From assembly GCF_000717185.1 (NCBI RefSeq), contig NZ_JNYE01000015.1:1-64000 (forward strand): DNA of 64,000 bases, read 5' to 3'. Numbering within the stretch: the first letter of the stretch is position 1; each line of letters begins with the position of its first letter. Below the pieces are notes generated by a model, which had not been told where the DNA came from, did not search any database, and saw only the letters and a list, made by a program, of their open reading frames with translations. A program made the translations under genes and the position numbers. The DNA is from Kitasatospora phosalacinea. GTDB lineage: Bacteria; Actinomycetota; Actinomycetes; Streptomycetales; Streptomycetaceae. Shown here in pieces: positions 55,398 to 62,883 of the stretch.

Positions 55398-55722
55398 CGG
55401 CCCGCTCGTGATCGGCAGCACCCGGAAGGAGGCGGTGCTGCCGCTCCGCTCGGCGATCAGCGCGCTCGCGTGGAACCGTGCCGCCCGTGACGTTGCGCGA
55501 CCATTTCAACAACGCGCGTGAGCTGCGCGTTCGGCGGGAACTCCACTACTGAGACGCCGGGTGGTGGCCTTTCCGGGAGCGGAGCCACCTGTTCCGAGGA
55601 GGATTTCCGTGGCACCGCAGAAAGCCCCGTCCGGGAAGCCGACCGGGATCGGCGGCGCACCGCCGCCGCCGCCCGGTCCGGCCAATCCGCCGCCACCGCA
55701 CGGGAGGTGACCGGGCGGCCCG
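55398..55722. other. 325-bp region after srmL with two possible mini-ORFs
   Basis: Contains a 21-codon frame (GTG 55487 to TGA 55552, MTLRDHFNNARELRVRRELHY, high third-position GC, weak ribosome-binding site) and the 33-codon frame listed separately. No larger gene is convincing on either strand. Confidence 0.4.
55609..55710 (+). CDS. 33-residue Pro-rich mini-ORF with strong RBS downstream of srmL
   Basis: GTG 55609 is preceded by GAGGAGGA at ideal spacing and the frame ends at TGA 55710. It encodes MAPQKAPSGKPTGIGG followed by a proline tract and NPPPPHGR. A near-perfect ribosome-binding site before so short a frame suggests real translation. It could be a small peptide substrate or partner for the SrmL-type ligase 211 bp upstream, or unrelated. 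It ends 12 bp from the convergent GNAT stop. Confidence 0.4.
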   Translation: MAPQKAPSGKPTGIGGAPPPPPGPANPPPPHGR

Positions 55723-56346
55723 TCACTTCCGGTAGCGGGCGACGCGCTCCTGGAGGGCGGCCTTGACCTGCGGCCACTCGTCGTCGGTGATCGAGAAGAT
55801 CGCGGCGTCCCGCAGGCGGCCGTCCTCGCCGGGGGCCCAGGAGCGCGACCAGTTGCGCAGGACGCCCTCGAAGCGGGCGCCGACGGAGGCGATGGCGGCG
55901 CGGGAGCGTTCGTTGCGGGCGTCGGTCTTGAGGTCGACCCGGCGGACGCCCAGCTGTTCGAAGGCGTGCTGGAACAGGAGCAGTTTCGCCTCGGCGTTGA
56001 CGCCGGTGCCCTGGGCGGAGGCGGCGAGCCAGGTGAAGCCGACCTCGACGGCGTACAGGATGTCGGTGTCGAGGAGGGTCCGCGGCTCCCAGAGGGCGGT
56101 GGCGCCGACGGCCCGGCCGGTGGCCCGGGAGATCTGCGCGTACGGGGCGAGTCGGCCGGTGGCGACGCGGCCGTGCTGGGTGTCGATGTAGTCGGCGACC
56201 TCGTCGGCGCGCGGTACCCAGGTGAACCCGTAGCTGCTGCGGCCCTCCTCCGCGGCCTGCGCCAGCTCCGCGGCGTGCCGCTGCTCCAGCGGCTCCAGCC
56301 GCACCAGGGCGCCCTCCAGCACGGGGCCCTCCAACCGGTATCCCAT
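55723..56346 (-). CDS. GNAT N-acetyltransferase (RimJ/RimL type)
   Basis: A 207-residue acetyltransferase of the RimJ/RimL group: [26 protein letters not shown] at the start, [83 protein letters not shown] in the core, with the acetyl-CoA loop QGTGVN. GGAG precedes ATG 56346. Likely acetylates an N-terminal or small-molecule amine. Confidence 0.9.
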   Translation of the reverse strand: MGYRLEGPVLEGALVRLEPLEQRHAAELAQAAEEGRSSYGFTWVPRADEVADYIDTQHGRVATGRLAPYAQISRATGRAVGATALWEPRTLLDTDILYAVEVGFTWLAASAQGTGVNAEAKLLLFQHAFEQLGVRRVDLKTDARNERSRAAIASVGARFEGVLRNWSRSWAPGEDGRLRDAAIFSITDDEWPQVKAALQERVARYRK

Positions 56347-56445
56347 GACCGCTCCGTTCGTTCGGGATCTTCGTCGACAGCAGCGAACCGGCCCGGGCGG
56401 AGCGGCGTCAACGGAGTTTCGCCCCGTGGATGCCAACTCCTGGAC

Positions 56446-56490
56446 GTACAAGCCTCTTTGTACTCTGCCGTTGTACGACTCCTCTTGTAC
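56446..56490. promoter_or_regulatory. GTACAA/TTGTAC operator cluster
   Basis: GTACAA (56446-56451) and TTGTAC (56458-56463) form a perfect palindrome with 6-bp spacer; two more TTGTAC copies follow at 56471-56476 and 56485-56490, spaced 13-14 bp. They lie directly before the ArsR pseudogene and are AT-rich relative to the surroundings. Typical of ArsR autoregulatory sites; they are intact although the regulator is not. Confidence 0.65.
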
Positions 56491-56499
56491 GCTCCCGGC

Positions 56500-56799
56500 A
56501 CGACCGACGAACTCCCCGCCGCCCGGCGGATATCCGACGCGCTCGCGCCCTCCGCCCTCGCCCATCCGCCCCGGCGGCGGCTGCTGGACCTGCCGAAGGT
56601 GCACGGCCCGGCCACGGTCGGCCTGCTGGCCGAGTGCTCGGGTGAGGCGGTGGGCAGTGCCTGCCACCACCTGCGGGTGCCGGCGAAGGCCGAACTGATC
56701 GAAGAGGCACCGGAGTTGGCGCGGGACCGGCGGGAGCGCCGGGAGCGGCGGGGCCGCTCCCGTCCCAGGGCGGTCCCGCCGCTCGCGGGGTGGGGGTGA
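56500..56799 (+). pseudogene. Decaying ArsR family regulator
   Basis: The frame [80 protein letters not shown] matches an ArsR winged helix (SALAHPLRRRLLDLL-VHGPAT...[30 protein letters not shown]). The expected start codon is ACG (56500) instead of ATG, several helix leucines are now Pro (ALAHPP, DLPKV, RVPAK), and the protein stops about 100 codons in, right after the HTH, where relatives continue about 90 residues. It is probably non-functional. Confidence 0.75.
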
Positions 56800-56803
56800 A
56801 TCG

Positions 56804-57535
56804 TCAGGGCTGGGTGCTGAGTTGGGCGAGGGTGGCGAGGAACTCGGTCTCGGCGGCGGTCTTGTCGAGGCCGAGGGAGGTGAGGACGCCGTCGCCCGCC
56901 TCGTGCTCGAGGAGGGCGAGCAGCAGGTGCTCGGTGCCGACGTAGTTGTGGCCGAGGCGGAGGGCCTCGCGCATGGTGAGTTCGAGGACCTTCTTGGAGC
57001 CCGCGTCGTAGGGGACGAGTTCGGGGACCTCCGCGGCGGCGGGCGGCAGCGCGGCCAGGGCGGCGGTCCGGACGGTGTCGAGGGGGACGCCGCTGGTGAC
57101 GACGTACGCGGCGGCGAGGCCCTCGGGTTCGGTGAGCAGGCCGAGGAGCAGGTGTTCGGGGCGGACCTCGTCGTGGCGGGCGTCCTTGGCGGCCTGGTGG
57201 GCGGCCATCACGACGTTGCGGGCGCGCGGGGTGAAGCGGTTGAAGCCCTGGGCGGTGTCGATGTCGCCGACCTCGCCCGGGCCCTTGGGGACGAAGCGCT
57301 TCTGGGCGGCCTGGCGGGTGACGCCCATGCTGCGGCCGATGTCGGTCCAGGACGCGCCGGAGCGGCGGGCCTGGTCGACGAAGTGGCCGATCAGGTGGTC
57401 GGCGACGTCGCCGAGGTGGTCGGCGACCAGCACCGCGCTGGAGAGTTGGTCGAGCGTTTCGGAGTGCGACTTCTTGATGCCCTCGATCAGGTCGTCGAGC
57501 CGGATGGAGGGCTTCGCGCCGGAGGTGTCTGCCAT
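56804..57535 (-). CDS. Clp N-domain protein with N-terminal HTH
   Basis: A 243-residue protein without any ATPase domain. Residues about 53-81 ([29 protein letters not shown]) look like a helix-turn-helix; residues about 98-240 hold two Clp N-terminal repeats ([34 protein letters not shown] and [40 protein letters not shown]), the part that binds substrates or adaptors in ClpA/ClpC. It may be a DNA-binding regulator that senses damaged proteins, or an anti-adaptor. Upstream is a strong promoter (TTGACA, 18 bp, TAGGGT) overlapped by GGTTGACA repeats, implying tight control. Confidence 0.9.
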   Translation of the reverse strand: MADTSGAKPSIRLDDLIEGIKKSHSETLDQLSSAVLVADHLGDVADHLIGHFVDQARRSGASWTDIGRSMGVTRQAAQKRFVPKGPGEVGDIDTAQGFNRFTPRARNVVMAAHQAAKDARHDEVRPEHLLLGLLTEPEGLAAAYVVTSGVPLDTVRTAALAALPPAAAEVPELVPYDAGSKKVLELTMREALRLGHNYVGTEHLLLALLEHEAGDGVLTSLGLDKTAAETEFLATLAQLSTQP

Positions 57536-57541
57536 GAGGCA

Positions 57542-57571
57542 ACCCTAGGTTGACAGTCACAGGGGTGTCAA
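57542..57571 (-). promoter_or_regulatory. Promoter of the Clp-N/HTH gene (-35 TTGACA, -10 TAGGGT)
   Basis: On the minus strand TTGACA (57571-57566) and TAGGGT (57547-57542) are 18 bp apart, a near-consensus housekeeping promoter 6 bp upstream of the start ATG region. The GGTTGACA half-sites overlap both boxes. Confidence 0.7.
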
Positions 57572-57585
57572 CCACGGGTTGACAC
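57565..57585. promoter_or_regulatory. GTGTCAACC-N3-GGTTGACAC operator overlapping the Clp-N promoter
   Basis: Perfect 9-bp arms around ACG. A third copy, GGTTGACA at 57548-57555, lies in the promoter spacer. Since the palindrome covers the -35 box, the binding protein should repress; the Clp-N/HTH protein itself is the obvious candidate. Confidence 0.75.
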
Positions 57586-57728
57586 CCCCGGGTGCGGCCG
57601 ATTCCTACTCGCTGGTAGGGGTGTTTCGGCCGAGTTCACCCTTCGGCCGCCCGCTGTCTTGTCCACGTCACGGAAGCCCGAGTTGGATGCACGGCATCGA
57701 CCGGCCCTCCTCGCCCACCGGAGCCTCC

Positions 57729-58757
57729 ATGCCCCTCCCTCGCACGGCCCACGCCGCCCGCGCCGCCGCCGCACTCGCCCTCGCCGCAGCCCTGGCGACG
57801 TCCACCCAGGCCGTCACCGCAGCCGCCGCGCCTGCCGGGGCCGTGCCTGCCGGGACCTCGTCCGCCGGGGCCGTGTCCGCCACCGTCGCCCCGCTGGACG
57901 TGCTCAGCTACAACACCTTCCTGATGAGCACCTCGCTGTACCCGAACTGGGGCCAGGCGCAGCGCGCGCAGGCCATCGCGGGTGCGGACTTCTTCCGGGG
58001 CCACGACGTGGTGGTGCTGCAGGAGGCGTTCGACAACGCGGCCTCGGACGCGCTGGCGGCGAAGGCGGCGGACGCCTACCCGTACCGCACCCCGGTGGTG
58101 GGCCGCTCGACCTCCGGGTGGGACGCCACGTCCGGCGGCTACAGCGGCGCGACGCCGGAGGACGGCGGGGTGCTGCTGCTGAGCAGGTGGCCGGTCCTGC
58201 GCAAGGAGCAGTACGTGTTCGAGGACGCGTGCGGTGCGGACTGGTGGTCCAACAAGGGGTTCGTCTACGCGCAGATCAACGTGGCCGGGCAGCTCACCCA
58301 CGTGGTCGGCACGCACCTGCAGTCCACCGACCCCGGCTGCGCGAGCGGGCAGGCCGCGGACGTCCGGGCGGAGCAGTTGCAGGCGGTGCGGGCGTTCCTG
58401 GACGCGAAGCGGATCCCGGCGGACCAGCCGGTGGTGCTGGCGGGCGACCTGAACGTCGACTCGCACGGCGACGAGTACCCGGCGCTGCTGGCCAACGGCA
58501 ACCTGGCCCCGGCGACGGCCCGCACCGGCTGGGCGGACTCCTTCGACACCGTCGACAACTCGATCGCGGCCTACCGGTACCCGGGCGAGCCGGCCGAGGA
58601 CCTGGACTACGTGCTGTACCGCGCCGACCACGCCCGCCCGCAGCAGTACACCAACACGGTGCACCGCTTCCACTCCGCGCCGTGGACGGTGAGCAGTTGG
58701 GGCACCTCGTACACGTACACCGACCTGTCGGACCACTACCCGCTGCTGGCGGGCTGA
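57729..58757 (+). CDS. Secreted sphingomyelinase-like phosphodiesterase (EEP superfamily)
   Basis: A 342-residue exported enzyme. The signal peptide covers about 1-35. The endonuclease/exonuclease/phosphatase fold is clear: DVLSYNTFLM (Asn62), VVVLQEAFDN (metal-binding Glu99), VVGTHLQSTD, VVLAGDLNVDS, LDYVLYR and the final LSDHYPLL with the catalytic Asp-His. Length and motifs fit Mg2+-dependent bacterial sphingomyelinase C. GGAG precedes ATG 57729. A 17-bp-stem hairpin terminates it. Confidence 0.9.
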   Translation: MPLPRTAHAARAAAALALAAALATSTQAVTAAAAPAGAVPAGTSSAGAVSATVAPLDVLSYNTFLMSTSLYPNWGQAQRAQAIAGADFFRGHDVVVLQEAFDNAASDALAAKAADAYPYRTPVVGRSTSGWDATSGGYSGATPEDGGVLLLSRWPVLRKEQYVFEDACGADWWSNKGFVYAQINVAGQLTHVVGTHLQSTDPGCASGQAADVRAEQLQAVRAFLDAKRIPADQPVVLAGDLNVDSHGDEYPALLANGNLAPATARTGWADSFDTVDNSIAAYRYPGEPAEDLDYVLYRADHARPQQYTNTVHRFHSAPWTVSSWGTSYTYTDLSDHYPLLAG

Positions 58758-58773
58758 GGCCCCGGGAACGGCC

Positions 58774-58815
58774 GGACGCCGCCCGCCCGGGGGGAGTTCC
58801 GGGCGGGCGGCGTCC
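58774..58815. terminator. 17-bp-stem terminator after the sphingomyelinase gene
   Basis: GGACGCCGCCCGCCCGG (58774-58790) pairs perfectly with 58799-58815 around an 8-base loop and is followed by TTGCGG. It separates this gene from the convergent VOC gene. Repeats of CCGGCCGCGGG lie between it and the VOC stop. Confidence 0.88.
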
Positions 58816-58879
58816 TTGCGGGCGGCGGGTACCACCGGCCGCGGGTACTACCCGCCGCGGGGGCTACCGGCCGCGGGGG

Positions 58880-59293
58880 CTACTGACGGGGCTGGGCGAA
58901 GCGGACCATGTTGCCGGCCGGGTCGCGGAAGGCGCAGTCGCGGACGCCGTAGGGCTGGTCCATCGGCTCCTGGAGCACGTCGGCCCCGGTGGCGCGGATC
59001 TTCTCGAAGGTGGCGTCGCAGTCGGGGGTGCGGAAGTTGACGGCGCGCAGCAGGCCCTTGGCGAGCAGTTCGGCGGCGGCCTGGCGGTCGGCGTCGGTGG
59101 CGCCGGGGTCGGCGACCGGGGGTTCGAGCACGACCTCGACCTCGGGCTGGGCGGCCGAGCCGAGGGTGACCCAGCGCATCCCCTCGAAGCCGACGTCGTT
59201 GCGCACCTCCAGGCCGAGGGCGTCGCGGTAGAAGCCGAGGGCGGCGTCGTGGTCGTCGACGGCGATGAAGCACTGCGAGAGCTTGATGTCCAT
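58880..59293 (-). CDS. VOC family protein (glyoxalase/bleomycin-resistance fold)
   Basis: A 137-residue protein with the paired beta-alpha-beta-beta-beta units of the vicinal oxygen chelate fold: LSQCFIAVDDHDAALGFYRDALGLEVRND, then VNFRTPDCDATFEKIRATGADVLQEPMDQPYGVRDCAFRDPAGNMVRFAQP. It is 10 bp downstream of the AraC gene on the same strand, a common AraC-VOC operon. Substrate unknown. Confidence 0.92.
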   Translation of the reverse strand: MDIKLSQCFIAVDDHDAALGFYRDALGLEVRNDVGFEGMRWVTLGSAAQPEVEVVLEPPVADPGATDADRQAAAELLAKGLLRAVNFRTPDCDATFEKIRATGADVLQEPMDQPYGVRDCAFRDPAGNMVRFAQPRQ

Positions 59294-59303
59294 GCCCCCG
59301 ACG

Positions 59304-59771
59304 CTACTGATCGGCGGCGGCTTGCGCTTCTCCGTTCCTGATCTCCTGCCCCGCGTCCCGTTCCGGGCGGCCGGTGCCGGTGCCGCGGATCGGGCGGGTC
59401 AGGTACATCGCGACGCAGGCGGTGATGTGCTCGGCGGCGCTGTGGTCGCGGGCCCGGTAGGCGCTGGGGCTCTCGCCGACGAGTTCGGTGAAGCGGGTGC
59501 TGAAGGAGCCCAGCGAGGTACAGCCGACGGCCATGCAGACGTCGGTGACGGAGAGGTCGCCGCGGCGCAGCAGGGTCTTGGCGCGTTCGATGCGGCGGGT
59601 CATCAGGTAGCTGTAGGGGGTTTCGCCGTACGCGGCGCGGAAACTGCGCTGGAAGTGGCCGACGGACATCAGGGCGACCTTGGCGAGGGCCGCGACGTCC
59701 AGTGGTTCGGCGTAGTCGCGGTCCATGGTGTCGCGGGCCTTGCGGAGGCGTTTGAGGTCGTCGATCTGCAC
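59304..59771 (-). CDS. AraC family transcriptional regulator (HTH only)
   Basis: A 155-residue protein made almost only of the two-helix-turn-helix AraC domain: MDRDYAEPLDVAALAKVALMSVGHFQRSFRAAYGETPYSYLMTRRIERAKTLLRRGDLSVTDVCMAVGCTSLGSFSTRFTELVGESPSAYRAR. No sensor domain is present. The chosen GTG 59771 lies 7 bases after TACCCT (59784-59779 on the minus strand), indicating a leaderless transcript. It probably controls the following VOC gene. The earlier ATG at 59840 is less likely. Confidence 0.9.
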   Translation of the reverse strand: MQIDDLKRLRKARDTMDRDYAEPLDVAALAKVALMSVGHFQRSFRAAYGETPYSYLMTRRIERAKTLLRRGDLSVTDVCMAVGCTSLGSFSTRFTELVGESPSAYRARDHSAAEHITACVAMYLTRPIRGTGTGRPERDAGQEIRNGEAQAAADQ

Positions 59772-59824
59772 GGCGCCCAGGGTAGCCGGGCGGTCGGACG
59801 GACAGGCGGTGGGGCGGGCAGCCG

Positions 59825-59848
59825 AAAGGCCAAAGGCCAAAGGCCAAA
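59825..59848. repeat. AAAGGCC heptanucleotide repeat upstream of the AraC gene
   Basis: Three perfect AAAGGCC units (59825, 59832, 59839) and a partial fourth, about 55-75 bp upstream of the presumed AraC start. Possibly operator-like direct repeats. Confidence 0.65.
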
Positions 59849-60009
59849 AGGGCGGGTGGAGGGGCGAGGGGACGGTGGGGGCAAGACGATGATCTGCCTA
59901 CCGTTCATCGCATTCCGGAACGGGCGTGGCATTCGGGTGAGTTGCGGGTGGGTCGGATTCCCGTTCGCGGTTTTCCCGCTGCTAGCTTTTGAGTCACGCG
60001 AGGGAGCCG

Positions 60010-60080
60010 GGTGGAGTGGCCGAGAGGCGAGGCAACGGCTTGCAGGGCCGTGTACATGGGTTCGATTCCTGTCTCCACCT
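60010..60080 (+). tRNA. tRNA-Cys (GCA)
   Basis: A complete cloverleaf can be drawn. Acceptor stem GGTGGAG (60010-60016) with CTCCACC (60073-60079), discriminator T60080; D-arm GCC/GGC with loop GAGAGGCGA; anticodon stem ACGGC/GCCGT with loop TTGCAGG, anticodon GCA (60042-60044); T-arm ATGGG/CCTGT around TTCGATT with two wobble pairs. CCA is not encoded. Compared with the usual streptomycete tRNA-Cys as I remember it (loop CTGCAAA), positions 32, 37 and 38 differ, so this may be a divergent copy. Confidence 0.85.
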
Positions 60081-60148
60081 CCTCGCTCCCCTCGATCGTC
60101 CGCCCCCGCCCGGTTGGCCGGGCGGCAGTCGAGGAAGGAGTGGCCCTG

Positions 60149-61546
60149 ATGGCCATCGCCACCGTCAATCCGGCCGACGGCCGCACCGTCGAGGTCTTCG
60201 ATCCGCTGGACGAGGCCGCCGTGGAGCGCCGGTTGGCCCGGGCCCAGTCGGCGTTCGAGTCCTGGCGGCTCACCACGTTCGCACACCGCGCCGAACTGAT
60301 GCACCGGGCCGCCGAGTTGCTCGACCAGGCGAATGACAAGGTCGCCCGGACGATGACCCTGGAGATGGGCAAGCCGCTGGCGCAGGCCCGGGCCGAGGCG
60401 GCGAAGTGCGCGAAGGCGATGCGCTGGTACGCGGACCGGGCCGAGGCGCTGCTCGCCGACGAGCACCCGGCCGCGGAGGACGTGCAGGACTCGGGCGGGG
60501 TGTCGGCGTTCGTCCGGTACCGGCCGCTGGGGCCGGTGCTGGCCGTGATGCCGTGGAACTTCCCGTTCTGGCAGGTGGTGCGGTTCGCCGCGCCCGCGCT
60601 GATGGCGGGCAACGTGGGCCTGCTGAAGCACGCCTCGAACGTGCCGCGGACGGCGCTCGCGCTGGAGGAGTTGTTCGCCCGGGCCGGGTTCCCGCAGGGC
60701 TGCTTCCAGACGCTGCTGATCGGCTCGTCCGCGGTGGAGGCGGTGATCCGGGACGAGCGGGTCGTGGCGGTGACGCTGACCGGCAGCGAGGGCGCGGGCC
60801 GGTCGGTGGCGGCGGTCGCCGGGGACGAGATCAAGAAGACGGTGCTGGAGCTGGGCGGCAGCGACCCGTTCCTGGTGCTGCCCTCGGCGGACGTGGCGGC
60901 CGCGGCGGAGCGGGCGGTGACGGCGCGGGTGCAGAACAACGGGCAGTCCTGCATCGCCGCGAAGCGCTTCATCGTGCACACGGACGTGTACGAGGAGTTC
61001 CTGTCCGCGTTCACCGAACGGATGCGGGCGCTGACGGTCGGCGACCCGGCCGCGGAGGGCACCGAGGTCGGGCCGGTGGCCACCGAGCAGGGCCGCACCG
61101 ACCTGGAGGAGCTGGTCGCGGACGCGGTCGGGCACGGCGCGTCCGTCGAGTGCGGCGGCGGCCGGCCGGACGACCCGGCGCTGGGGCGCGGCTGGTACTA
61201 CCTGCCGACGGTGCTGACCGGGGTGACCCCCCGGATGCGGATCCACCGCGAGGAGGCGTTCGGCCCGGTCGCCACCGTCTACCGGGTCGCCGACCTGGAC
61301 GAGGCGATCGCCGTCGCCAACGACTCGCCGTTCGGCCTGAGTTCGAACGTCTGGACCACGGACGACGCGGACCGCGAGCGGTGCGTGCGCGACCTCCGGG
61401 CGGGCGGCGTCTTCTTCAACGGCATGACGGCCTCGCACCCGGCGTTCCCGTTCGGCGGGGTCAAGCGCTCCGGCTACGGGCGGGAGCTGTCCGGTCACGG
61501 CATCCGCGAGTTCTGCAACGTCACCACGGTGTGGTCCGCGAGCTGA
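60149..61546 (+). CDS. NAD(P)-dependent succinate-semialdehyde dehydrogenase
   Basis: A 465-residue aldehyde dehydrogenase. MPWNFPFWQVVRFAAPALMAGNVGLLKHA is the cofactor region, TLTGSEGAGRSVAAVAG the Rossmann loop, ELGGSDPFLVL holds the general-base Glu, NNGQSCIAAKRF the catalytic Cys, and EEAFGPVA and NGMTASHPAFPFGGVKRSGYGRELSGHGIREF the C-terminal signature. The pattern fits bacterial succinate-semialdehyde dehydrogenases (GABA or gamma-hydroxybutyrate catabolism). GAGGAAGGAG precedes ATG 60149. It lies 68 bp downstream of the tRNA. Confidence 0.9.
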   Translation: MAIATVNPADGRTVEVFDPLDEAAVERRLARAQSAFESWRLTTFAHRAELMHRAAELLDQANDKVARTMTLEMGKPLAQARAEAAKCAKAMRWYADRAEALLADEHPAAEDVQDSGGVSAFVRYRPLGPVLAVMPWNFPFWQVVRFAAPALMAGNVGLLKHASNVPRTALALEELFARAGFPQGCFQTLLIGSSAVEAVIRDERVVAVTLTGSEGAGRSVAAVAGDEIKKTVLELGGSDPFLVLPSADVAAAAERAVTARVQNNGQSCIAAKRFIVHTDVYEEFLSAFTERMRALTVGDPAAEGTEVGPVATEQGRTDLEELVADAVGHGASVECGGGRPDDPALGRGWYYLPTVLTGVTPRMRIHREEAFGPVATVYRVADLDEAIAVANDSPFGLSSNVWTTDDADRERCVRDLRAGGVFFNGMTASHPAFPFGGVKRSGYGRELSGHGIREFCNVTTVWSAS

Positions 61547-61584
61547 GCCACGGGCGCGGGTGCGGGCGCGAGCGCGGGAGGGCG

Positions 61585-61627
61585 CGGCGGGGCCGGTCCG
61601 GGGAGCAGCTCCGGACCGGCCCCGCCG
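61585..61627. terminator. 17-bp-stem bidirectional terminator
   Basis: CGGCGGGGCCGGTCCGG (61585-61601) pairs perfectly with 61611-61627 around a 9-base loop. It sits between the convergent aldehyde dehydrogenase and small membrane protein genes. Confidence 0.9.
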
Positions 61628-61639
61628 TGTTGCCGCAGG

Positions 61640-61894
61640 TCAAGCGGTGTGGGTGTGCGGGTGCGCGTGTTCGTGGCGGCCGACGAACTGGGTGACGAAC
61701 GCGACGATGGTGACGGCCCACACCACCGAGAACACGATCAGCAGCCAGAGCTGGGTGATCTGCGCCGCGACCAGGCCGAGGCCGAGCGACAGCGCGAGCA
61801 GGAAGACCAGCGAGGAGTTGTGCTTGGCGGTCAGCCAGGCGACCAGCCGGTGGAACGGGCCGGGTCGCGGCGTTCCGGTAGCGATCGTGGACAT
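61640..61894 (-). CDS. Small membrane protein with His-rich C-terminal tail
   Basis: An 84-residue protein with two hydrophobic spans (SLVFLLALSLGLGLVAAQI and LWLLIVFSVVWAVTIVAFV) and the tail GRHEHAHPHTHTA, which could bind metal. GGAGGTGA precedes ATG 61894, an excellent ribosome-binding site. No family name known. Divergent from the cupin gene, about 100 bp away. Confidence 0.82.
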   Translation of the reverse strand: MSTIATGTPRPGPFHRLVAWLTAKHNSSLVFLLALSLGLGLVAAQITQLWLLIVFSVVWAVTIVAFVTQFVGRHEHAHPHTHTA

Positions 61895-61998
61895 CGCTCT
61901 CACCTCCGCAGAGTTCAACGTCCGTTCGAGTATCCCGCTGGTCAGCGCCCCCGGCAGCCCGGGTAGCATCACGGCGAGCACCGACGAGGGGGACGTTG

Positions 61999-62658
61999 AT
62001 GTCGAAGCACGGGGCGCTGCGGGCGCTGGAGCGGCTGGCCTCCGGGCTGCCGGACGGCGCGGAGCTGTACCGGCTGCGCCCGGACGGGCGGGTGCTGCGC
62101 GCGGACCGCACCGGCGGGCGGGAGCTCGGCCCGCAGGACCCGGACAGCGGGCTGCTGCGCTTCATCGACGACCGGCAGTGGGCGCACTACTTCGTCGGGG
62201 ACGCCGCGACCTCCCCGGAGCGCCCGTCGAACGCCACCTACAAGTTGGGCCTGGTCGCCCCGCACAGTGCGTTCACCCCGCACGCGCACGGCGGTGAGCA
62301 CCTGGTGCTGGCGCTCGGCCCGGCCTCCTGCGGCCTGTACGACGCGCGGCGGCGCCGGGTGGTGGAGGTCCGACTCGCGCCGGGCACGCTGGTCCGGATC
62401 CCCGAGCTGATGCCGCACTCCTTCGGCAACCGGGGCGGCGACCGGCTGGCGATCCTGGCGGCGAACACCGGCTACGGCATCGACCACGAGGACTACGCGA
62501 TCACCGCGGAGGCCGCCGAGCGGCGCGGCGAGCCCGAACTGGCCGCCGCGCTGCGGGAGGTGACGGCCGCCCGGCATCCGGGTACGGTCACCTTCCGGGA
62601 GCGGATCGCGCACCGGCTGCGCCTGGCGGCGGCCGCGCTGGAGGAGGGCGGCCGGTGA
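61999..62658 (+). CDS. Cupin domain protein
   Basis: A 219-residue protein with one clear cupin: APHSAFTPHAHGGEHLVLALG (G-x5-HxH-x3-E-x6-G type, with His-x-His and Glu metal ligands) and the second motif PGTLVRIPELMPHSFGN. The N- and C-terminal parts are helical. AGGGGGA precedes ATG 61999. It may be a dioxygenase-like or sensor protein; no substrate clue from neighbours. Its last codons are included in a 27-bp tandem duplication. Confidence 0.82.
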   Translation: MSKHGALRALERLASGLPDGAELYRLRPDGRVLRADRTGGRELGPQDPDSGLLRFIDDRQWAHYFVGDAATSPERPSNATYKLGLVAPHSAFTPHAHGGEHLVLALGPASCGLYDARRRRVVEVRLAPGTLVRIPELMPHSFGNRGGDRLAILAANTGYGIDHEDYAITAEAAERRGEPELAAALREVTAARHPGTVTFRERIAHRLRLAAAALEEGGR

Positions 62659-62697
62659 GGCGTCCGGGGGGAGGGCGGCCGGTGAGGCGTCCGGGGG
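62644..62697. repeat. 27-bp tandem duplication covering the cupin gene stop
   Basis: Two consecutive 27-base copies (62644-62670 and 62671-62697) starting GAGGGCGGCCGGTGAGGCG. The first contains the last codons and stop of the cupin gene; the second duplicates them without effect. Confidence 0.8.
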
Positions 62698-62883
62698 GAG
62701 GCGCGGAGGTCCGGCCGGGCCGGTGCAACGCCCCGGCTCCCGTACGCGTCTGACGGGGTGTCCGGCTGCTCCCCCGCTCCCCGTCCCGTTCCCCGCCGCG
62801 CCCCTCGCACCGCTCCCCGCCCCGTTCCCTTCCCCCGTCAGCTTCCCCGACCGAGGACGCCCGTCGACCTGGGAGGACGCCCG

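Noticed and set aside
55457..55777. 106-codon minus-strand frame downstream of srmL (contains SVVEFPPNAQLTRVVEMV)
   Set aside because: Third codon positions are not GC-biased and there is no ribosome-binding site; it overlaps the GNAT 3' end.
60081..60148. Integration site (att) next to tRNA-Cys
   Set aside because: No repeat of the tRNA 3' end was noticed downstream and no integrase is present; the next gene is an ordinary dehydrogenase.
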